The notes beneath the pieces are model-generated. The model made no database searches, was not told where the DNA came from, and worked only from the letters and a program-made list of their open reading frames with translations. Both the position numbers and the translations under genes were made by a program. A stretch of DNA of 9,710 bases from M3007 sp044224705. Its GTDB lineage: Bacteria > Bacteroidota > Bacteroidia > Chitinophagales > Saprospiraceae. Shown here in pieces: positions 5,803-9,710 of this stretch (the first letter of the stretch is position 1; the number at the start of each line of letters is the position of its first letter). Location: the NCBI GenBank assembly GCA_044224705.1, contig JBGAJY010000208.1, positions 1-9,710 on the forward strand, written 5' to 3'.

Positions 5803-6161
5803 GTTTTTTTTTCGGCATCCGCCGCGCCGCCCGTGTTGTCGATGTTCGTTTTAACCTCCTCGCTGTCGCGCACATCCACCGAGCCACCGCCCTTAACCGT
5901 ACTTTCCACTTTCTTGCTCCCGCGAACCGTCACGCTGCCCTTGTCTACTTCTTTTTCCACGATGGCGTAATACCCTGCGATGCCCACGACGCCCAGGGCG
6001 AGGAAAAAGAGAAAGCCCAGCAGCAAATTCATGTTGTCCGAATCGCCCGCGAGGGCGAGGCTGTGGATGGTGTCTTTCATCAAATACACCAGGATCAGGC
6101 TGAAAATCGCGACCCCGAAGAGGTTGCGAATTTTGAGGGCTTCGTTGAAGAATTTCATCAT
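5799..6161 (-). CDS. Two-helix membrane protein with tandem beta-repeat tail; putative effector
   Basis: I do not recognise a named family. From the ATG pair at 6156-6161 the protein is 120 aa. It has an amphipathic N-terminus, a membrane helix at about 14-28 (perhaps to 38), a short loop (GDSDNMN), a second helix at about 46-68, then a hydrophilic tail. The tail holds two tandem 18-residue repeats (75-92 and 93-110) and ends in a Lys-rich stretch. With two helices, the N-terminus and tail should be on the same side, probably cytoplasmic. The frame also opens with TTG at 6212, but a TAnnTTTG element at 6189-6196 would start the transcript downstream of it. The gene overlaps the STAND NTPase gene by 4 bases (5799-5802). 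The layout suggests a membrane effector or anchor controlled by that NTPase. Alternatively it is the N-terminal part of one frameshifted gene. Confidence 0.75.
   Translation of the reverse strand: MMKFFNEALKIRNLFGVAIFSLILVYLMKDTIHSLALAGDSDNMNLLLGFLFFLALGVVGIAGYYAIVEKEVDKGSVTVRGSKKVESTVKGGGSVDVRDSEEVKTNIDNTGGAADAEKKT
5804..5812 (-). other. A9 slippery run at the membrane-gene/STAND junction
   Basis: On the coding strand the frame reads GAA AAA AAA ACT TGA, which contains the heptamer A AAA AAA two codons before the stop. A -1 slip, or one extra A in the transcript, continues as AAC TTG AGC CAG into the STAND frame. That gives a 644-aa fusion with residues 1-119 of the membrane protein. A weak hairpin, CTTG-AGCCAG-CAAG, follows directly. 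The STAND frame is open for about 90 nt upstream of its TTG. Use of the site is not shown, and a homopolymer sequencing error could produce the same picture. Confidence 0.6.
5832..5939 (-). repeat. Two tandem 18-residue beta repeats in the membrane protein tail
   Basis: Repeat 1 is GSVTVRGSKKVESTVKGG (75-92) and repeat 2 is GSVDVRDSEEVKTNIDNT (93-110). They are directly adjacent, identical at 7 of 18 positions (G, S, V, V, R, S, V), with Val/Ile at position 15. One repeat of this length could form one rung of a beta-solenoid. The spacing is at protein level; the DNA copies are diverged. Confidence 0.8.
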
Positions 6162-6188
6162 GGGTCGTGGGAGCGGTGTTGGCGTGGA

Positions 6189-6196
6189 CAAATGTA
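6189..6196 (-). promoter_or_regulatory. Bacteroidota -7 element for the membrane/STAND operon
   Basis: TACATTTG matches TAnnTTTG and ends 27 nt upstream of the ATG at 6161. No TTTG or TTG element was found at the usual 17-23 bp spacing; the nearest TTG lies only 13 bp upstream. The rest of the gap to the divergent antitoxin gene (6197-6284) shows no clear promoter for that gene. Confidence 0.4.
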
Positions 6197-6284
6197 AGTG
6201 AGGTTTTTGCAATAGACGTTTTACTCACGCGAACTCCAACTTGCCCAATTTTTCCCGATTTTTGCCAACCACAATTCAAACACC

Positions 6285-6524
6285 ATGACTACCATCACAG
6301 TCAGCGAGATTAAATCACAATTGACCAAAGTACTGAAAAAAGTTCAGCAAGGCGAATCATTCGCCATTGCGTTTGGGCGGAAAAAGGAAGTGCTGGCTTA
6401 TCTCGTACCCAAATCGTGGATGGATAGACATGCGTCACGGCCGCTAGGCCTCCTTGCCGAAACGGCAGGTTTTACTCTGCTCGATGATTTCAAAATGAGA
6501 GAGGAAGATTTGCAATCTTCATGA
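6285..6524 (+). CDS. Phd/YefM-family antitoxin, solitary
   Basis: This 79-aa protein has the family's N-terminal DNA-binding pattern: TITVSEIKSQLTKVLKKVQQ (3-22), then GESFAIAFGRKKEVLAYLVP (23-42), and a C-terminal toxin-neutralising tail with LDDFKM. Phd/YefM proteins normally repress their own operon and bind a PIN (VapC-like) or RelE/Doc-type toxin encoded just downstream on the same strand. Here no toxin follows. The next gene is a ParE/RelE-type toxin on the other strand, whose stop lies one base away and which has its own antitoxin. So this looks like an orphan whose partner was lost, or an antitoxin acting elsewhere. The ATG start is clear and gives the canonical N-terminus. Confidence 0.85.
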   Translation: MTTITVSEIKSQLTKVLKKVQQGESFAIAFGRKKEVLAYLVPKSWMDRHASRPLGLLAETAGFTLLDDFKMREEDLQSS

Positions 6525-6525
6525 A

Positions 6526-6798
6526 TTACCCTTGCCTGTTGTCCAACAAAGCTACGATTTCCAAAGTGTCATCCTTCACCCGATAAATCAATGAAGTCTG
6601 CGGCGTGACGACGCATTTTCGACAACCTGGATATTTTGCTGACTCAGGAAAACCCAACGGAACAGTTTTAAGAATGGACACGAAACGATCCAAACGCTGT
6701 TGAAAATTGCGCCTCGTTTGTGGAGACCACTCTCTGTCGAGGTAATCCAACAAAGATTCCAGTTGCCTGCTGGCTCTGGCGGAGAGGACGACCGTCAT
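6526..6798 (-). CDS. ParE/RelE-superfamily toxin
   Basis: This 90-aa protein has the compact ParE/RelE layout. It starts with strand VVLSARASRQL (3-13), followed by a helical hairpin with the usual aromatic landmark YLDREWS (19-25). Then come KTVPLGFPES with its conserved Pro, strand CVVTPQTSLIYRV, and a C-terminal IVALLDNRQG ending in the Arg-Gln typical of the family. Members either inhibit gyrase (ParE-like) or cleave mRNA at the ribosome (RelE-like); sequence alone does not decide. The ATG overlaps the stop of the upstream antitoxin by 4 bases (ATGA, 6795-6798), so the two are translationally coupled. The gene converges on the Phd-like gene with a one-base gap. Confidence 0.88.
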   Translation of the reverse strand: MTVVLSARASRQLESLLDYLDREWSPQTRRNFQQRLDRFVSILKTVPLGFPESAKYPGCRKCVVTPQTSLIYRVKDDTLEIVALLDNRQG

Positions 6799-7037
6799 GG
6801 ATATTTAGCCTTCATGCGAGCCTTGAAATCATCCAGCGATTCGGTATTTCCTGCTTCAAGGTCGGCAAGACCTTCGGCGATGTCCTGCTTTTCCTTGTCG
6901 CTCAATGCATTTGCCCAATCTCGATCGGCGCCTTCGGTCAGCAATAATTCGATCAGGGCGAGCACAGTCTCGTCTTCCAGTTGCGCCAGCAACTCGATCA
7001 GGCGAATTTTGCGATCAGCAATAGAAGGAGAACCCAT
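6795..7037 (-). CDS. Antitoxin of the ParE/RelE-type pair
   Basis: This 80-aa acidic, helix-rich protein is the kind found directly before Bacteroidota ParE/RelE toxins. It has an N-terminal helix with RLIELLAQLEDETVLALIELLL, a middle WANALSDKEKQDIAEGLADLEAG, and a C-terminal SLDDFKARMK tail that would wrap the toxin. No clear ribbon-helix-helix or HTH domain is evident, so its DNA binding is uncertain. The frame also opens with TTG at 7094, but that codon lies in the promoter's -33 element. The ATG at 7035-7037 is therefore the start, with a leader of about 20 nt. It is the first gene of a two-gene operon with the toxin at 6526-6798. Confidence 0.85.
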   Translation of the reverse strand: MGSPSIADRKIRLIELLAQLEDETVLALIELLLTEGADRDWANALSDKEKQDIAEGLADLEAGNTESLDDFKARMKAKYP

Positions 7038-7064
7038 ATGATAATTTTTTTGAAAATACCTCAA

Positions 7065-7095
7065 CAAAAATAGTCCATAAAACAGACTGAACAAA
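7065..7095 (-). promoter_or_regulatory. Bacteroidota promoter of the toxin-antitoxin operon
   Basis: On the minus strand, TTTG (7092-7095), a 19-bp spacer and TATTTTTG (7065-7072) match the -33 TTTG / -7 TAnnTTTG consensus. The predicted start lies about 20 nt before the antitoxin ATG. The -33 element begins only 8 bases after the stop codon of the ABC permease gene. Confidence 0.7.
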
Positions 7096-7103
7096 ACCCA
7101 CGC

Positions 7104-9656
7104 TTAAACCTCCTCCCGCAACACCTCCAGCGGCGGCTTCCGCACCACCTCCCGGCTGTTCAACAACCCGATCACCACCGTCAGCGCCGTGATCCCGCCG
7201 AAGGTCGCCAGCAGCGGCCACCAGTTCACCGCGAAAGGAATTTTGAAGGCAAAATGGGCCAGCGCCCAGGCCCCCGCCACCGACAGCCCCACCCCGACGA
7301 GGCAAGCCAAAGCGCCCAGCAGAAAGTACTCGATGGCATTGATCATCCGGATCTGGCGGCGGCTGGCGCCCAAAGTGCGCAGCAGCACGCTTTCGCGGAT
7401 GCGGGCGTATTTGCCCTGGTAAATCGAACTGATCAGCACCAGCAGGCCCGTCAGGATGCTGAACATGGCCATGAAACGGATCACGAACGACACCTTGCTC
7501 AGGATTTCGTCCACCGATTTCAGGATTTGCGTGAGGTCGATGGCCGACACGTTCGGGAAACGCTGCACGAGCGTGCTCTGGAAGCGGGCCGACTGGTCGG
7601 CGTCGGCGACTTTCGAGACGACGACGTGGAATTGCGGCGCGGCTTCGAGCACGCCGGTGGGAAATACGACGAGGAAATTGGTCTGCACCCGGTTGAAATC
7701 GACTTTTCGCACCGAACCCACCTCCGTTTCGAGGCGCGTGCCCTGCACGTTGAAGGCGATTTTGGTGCCGATTTTGGCTTTCATGGCGCGTTGCAGGCCG
7801 TCGGAAATGGAGACCTTGATCGGCTGTCCGGGCTCGTGAACGCCCTCCCAGGCGCCGTCGACGATCTTTTCCGTATCGATCAGGGTGTCGCGGAAGGTCA
7901 CGCGGTACTCGCGGTCCCAGACCCATTTGGGCATGGCCGTGGTGGAGTCCGCCTGGTCCTGCGCCTTGGTGCGCCCGTCGATGTCGTCCACGCGGGTGGT
8001 CACGATGGCCACCTGCTGCATCACGGGCATGCCGTTGTCGCGCACCAGCTGGGCCACGCCTTCGCGCTGCTCGGTCTGGATGTCGAACAGGATCATGTTC
8101 GGCTGTTTGCCGCTGCCGGAAAATTCCACCTGTTTCAACAGCAGGCTTTGGATCAAAAACAGGGTCGACAAGAGCATGGTGCCCAGGCCGATGGTGACCA
8201 CCAGCAGCACCGTCTGGTTCTCCGGCCGGAACAAATTGGCGATGCCCTGCCGCCACACGTAGGACCATTTTTTCGGAAAAAAACGGCGCAGTAAAAAAGT
8301 CATCATGCGCGCCAGTGCGAAGAGCACGGCAAAGGCCGTCGCGATGCCGCCCATGAACCACATCGTTTCTTTCCAGCTGCGCGTGAGCCACCAGGTAAAG
8401 CCAAATAAAGCCGTGATAATCAGGATGTAAACGCTCCAGCGCAGCAGCCTGTGCTGGCGCGAGGCTTCGCCTCGTGCCGACCGAGCAGTGGATTCTTCAA
8501 ACGAGGCCCGCAAAGTGCGCAGCGGCGAGGTGCGCAGGATGCCCGACAAGGGCAGCAAAGCGAACAACACCGCCACTGCCAGGCCCAGCGATACGCCCTG
8601 CCCCACGGCTCCCCAGGACAAATCGGTGCTCACGTTGTCAATGGGCAAAAAGTCCCTGGCCAGCAGCGGCAGCATCTTTTGCAGCAGGGTGCCGATGACC
8701 GTCCCGGCGAGTGCGCCGATGAGGCCGATGCCGGCTACCTGCACGAGGTACACATAAAACGCCTTGCGCCCGCTCGCGCCGAGGCAGCGCAGGATGGCCA
8801 CCGTCGGCAGTTTGTCTTTGATGTAAATGTGCACCGCGCCGGCTACGCCGATGCAGCCGAGCAGCAGCGCCACAAAACCCACGAGGTTCAAAAAAGTGGA
8901 AAAATTGCCGAACGCGTCGCCGATGGTGGCTTTGTTGGATTCCACCGTTTCCCAGTTCAAACCCGCTTCTTTCAGTGGTTTTTCAATGCTTTTGACCAAA
9001 AGATCGGTGTTGGCGGGCGCCTCGATTTTGTAATAATACTGGTACCAGATGCGGCTGCCGCGTTGCACCAGACCCGTCGAATCGAGCCAGTTGAAGGGGA
9101 TGAAGGCTACAGGGGCGATGGCCGTGCCGATGCCCGCCCGGCCCGGCCGCGAGAGCAGGTCGCCCGCAATCGGGAAACTCTGGCTGCCGATGTGGATGCT
9201 GTCGCCGGTTTGTACGCCGAACTGGAGCAGCAGGCCGTGCTCCACCAGCGCATTGCGGCCCTGGTGCCAGTTCTTCCAGGCGTCCGCGGGTTCGCTTTTC
9301 CATTTTCCGTAAAAAGGATAACCGGGGTCGGCGGCGCGCACGTTGGTGAGCCGCGTGCCGCCGGTTTTGGGGAAAAACGCCATGTTCAGCAAATTGAACA
9401 CGCGGGCCTGCTGCACCCCGGGCGTGGAATTCAGCAGTTGGAGTATGGAGTCGGGAACAGGCTGGTTGCCCTCGATGAGCAGGTCGGCGCCCAGCAGGGT
9501 TTTGGCCTCGCGGTCGATGTCGGCGGTGAGGTTGTCGCTGAAGGAACGAACGGCGGTGAGCGCGGCGATACCGGCAACGATGGCCGAGACAAACAGCACC
9601 AGCCGGGCGCGGTTGCGGCGGCTGTCGCGCCAGGCCATTTTGAGAACGAAGGACAT
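7104..9656 (-). CDS. YbbP/FtsX-type ABC transporter permease
   Basis: This 850-aa inner-membrane protein has the double-FtsX design of E. coli YbbP (about 800 aa). Ten hydrophobic segments can be placed near 18-37, 256-276, 300-325, 350-372, 406-424, 432-456, 482-505, 723-746, 775-800 and 815-833. Two large periplasmic domains lie between helices 1 and 2 (about 40-255) and 7 and 8 (about 510-720). Each FtsX unit carries the coupling-helix motif: AILRCLGASGRKAF (287-300) and VLLRTLGASRRQIR (757-770). Such proteins pair with a YbbA/LolD-like ATPase and are thought to work on lipids, lipoproteins or secreted enzymes in the envelope. That ATPase is not in the window and may lie beyond the right edge. 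The ATG start gives the normal arginine-rich MAWRDSRRNRARL N-terminus. The gene is complete and probably unrelated to the neighbouring toxin-antitoxin genes. Confidence 0.93.
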   Translation of the reverse strand: MSFVLKMAWRDSRRNRARLVLFVSAIVAGIAALTAVRSFSDNLTADIDREAKTLLGADLLIEGNQPVPDSILQLLNSTPGVQQARVFNLLNMAFFPKTGGTRLTNVRAADPGYPFYGKWKSEPADAWKNWHQGRNALVEHGLLLQFGVQTGDSIHIGSQSFPIAGDLLSRPGRAGIGTAIAPVAFIPFNWLDSTGLVQRGSRIWYQYYYKIEAPANTDLLVKSIEKPLKEAGLNWETVESNKATIGDAFGNFSTFLNLVGFVALLLGCIGVAGAVHIYIKDKLPTVAILRCLGASGRKAFYVYLVQVAGIGLIGALAGTVIGTLLQKMLPLLARDFLPIDNVSTDLSWGAVGQGVSLGLAVAVLFALLPLSGILRTSPLRTLRASFEESTARSARGEASRQHRLLRWSVYILIITALFGFTWWLTRSWKETMWFMGGIATAFAVLFALARMMTFLLRRFFPKKWSYVWRQGIANLFRPENQTVLLVVTIGLGTMLLSTLFLIQSLLLKQVEFSGSGKQPNMILFDIQTEQREGVAQLVRDNGMPVMQQVAIVTTRVDDIDGRTKAQDQADSTTAMPKWVWDREYRVTFRDTLIDTEKIVDGAWEGVHEPGQPIKVSISDGLQRAMKAKIGTKIAFNVQGTRLETEVGSVRKVDFNRVQTNFLVVFPTGVLEAAPQFHVVVSKVADADQSARFQSTLVQRFPNVSAIDLTQILKSVDEILSKVSFVIRFMAMFSILTGLLVLISSIYQGKYARIRESVLLRTLGASRRQIRMINAIEYFLLGALACLVGVGLSVAGAWALAHFAFKIPFAVNWWPLLATFGGITALTVVIGLLNSREVVRKPPLEVLREEV

Positions 9657-9661
9657 GTTTG

Positions 9662-9710
9662 TTATGGTAAAACGGTGGACGGCACGCGGCGCACGTTTAC
9701 GAAACCTTCA
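9662..9710 (-). CDS. Possible 3' end of an upstream minus-strand gene (partial)
   Basis: One minus-strand frame is open from the window edge to a TAA at 9662-9664 and would end ...GFVNVRRVPSTVLP. The other two minus frames have stops within this stretch. The TAA lies 5 bases before the permease ATG, a normal operon spacing, and no promoter or terminator intervenes. The visible piece is only 15 codons and I recognise no family in it, so this is weak evidence. Confidence 0.3.
   Translation of the reverse strand, partial: EGFVNVRRVPSTVLP

Noticed and set aside
5749..5939. Canonical RHIM core ([IV]-Q-[IVL]-G) in the shared beta motif
   Set aside because: VNIEG and VTVRG have an extra residue before Gly and lack the Gln, so a RHIM call is not supported; only general similarity in alternating hydrophobics remains.
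4927..5970. Plus-strand open frame of 347 codons antisense to the STAND and membrane genes
   Set aside because: Low-complexity composition and no recognisable domain. It is opposite to the NB-ARC motifs and is an antisense shadow.
7015..8391. Long minus-strand open frame of 458 codons inside the ABC permease gene
   Set aside because: It is rich in Arg, His, Gly and Pro with no family pattern, and overlaps a well-supported permease in another frame. It is a shadow of GC-rich coding sequence.

Overview
The window looks like chromosomal DNA of a Bacteroidota species with fairly high G+C, possibly Saprospiria- or Cytophagia-like (inference from gene types, not a marker gene). Supporting signs are several TAnnTTTG promoter elements (two of them next to start codons, one with a TTTG element 19 bp upstream), a FucP/GluP sugar transporter of the Bacteroidota type, and few clear Shine-Dalgarno sequences. 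No rRNA, tRNA, CRISPR array or intact transposase was seen.

Left part (1-2584), sugar metabolism. A long inverted repeat lies downstream of a minus-strand MFS sugar transporter (155-1507). A sugar-phosphate nucleotidyltransferase (1676-2584) diverges from it. Middle part (2581-4207), repeats around an ATPase. Three copies of a palindromic repeat built from 8-bp CACGGAG-type units sit in the intergenic gaps. The second copy appears to be interrupted by a 140-bp element with nested inverted repeats. Between them is a DUF4143-type AAA ATPase (2839-4020), with a perfect 33-bp palindrome just upstream of its start.

Central part (4228-6161), the most interesting locus. A small two-helix membrane protein is followed, with a 4-base overlap, by an NB-ARC STAND NTPase with TPRs (NLR-like). 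The membrane protein's tail carries two tandem 18-residue beta-type repeats, and the NTPase begins with a third, similar motif. This matches the layout of amyloid-signalling NLR/effector pairs (HET-s/NWD2, bacterial BASS pairs). The junction also contains an A9 run with an A AAA AAA slippery heptamer; a -1 slip there would fuse the two proteins into one of 644 aa. So the locus is a coupled two-gene system, a programmed-frameshift fusion, or one gene split by a homopolymer change.

Right part (6285-9710). A solitary Phd/YefM-type antitoxin converges on a ParE/RelE-type toxin-antitoxin operon that has a good Bacteroidota promoter. Beyond it lies a large YbbP/FtsX-type ABC transporter permease (7104-9656), and the possible end of one more minus-strand gene at the right edge. 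The NLR-like pair between dispersed repeats and toxin-antitoxin genes fits a small accessory or defence region set between housekeeping transport genes.
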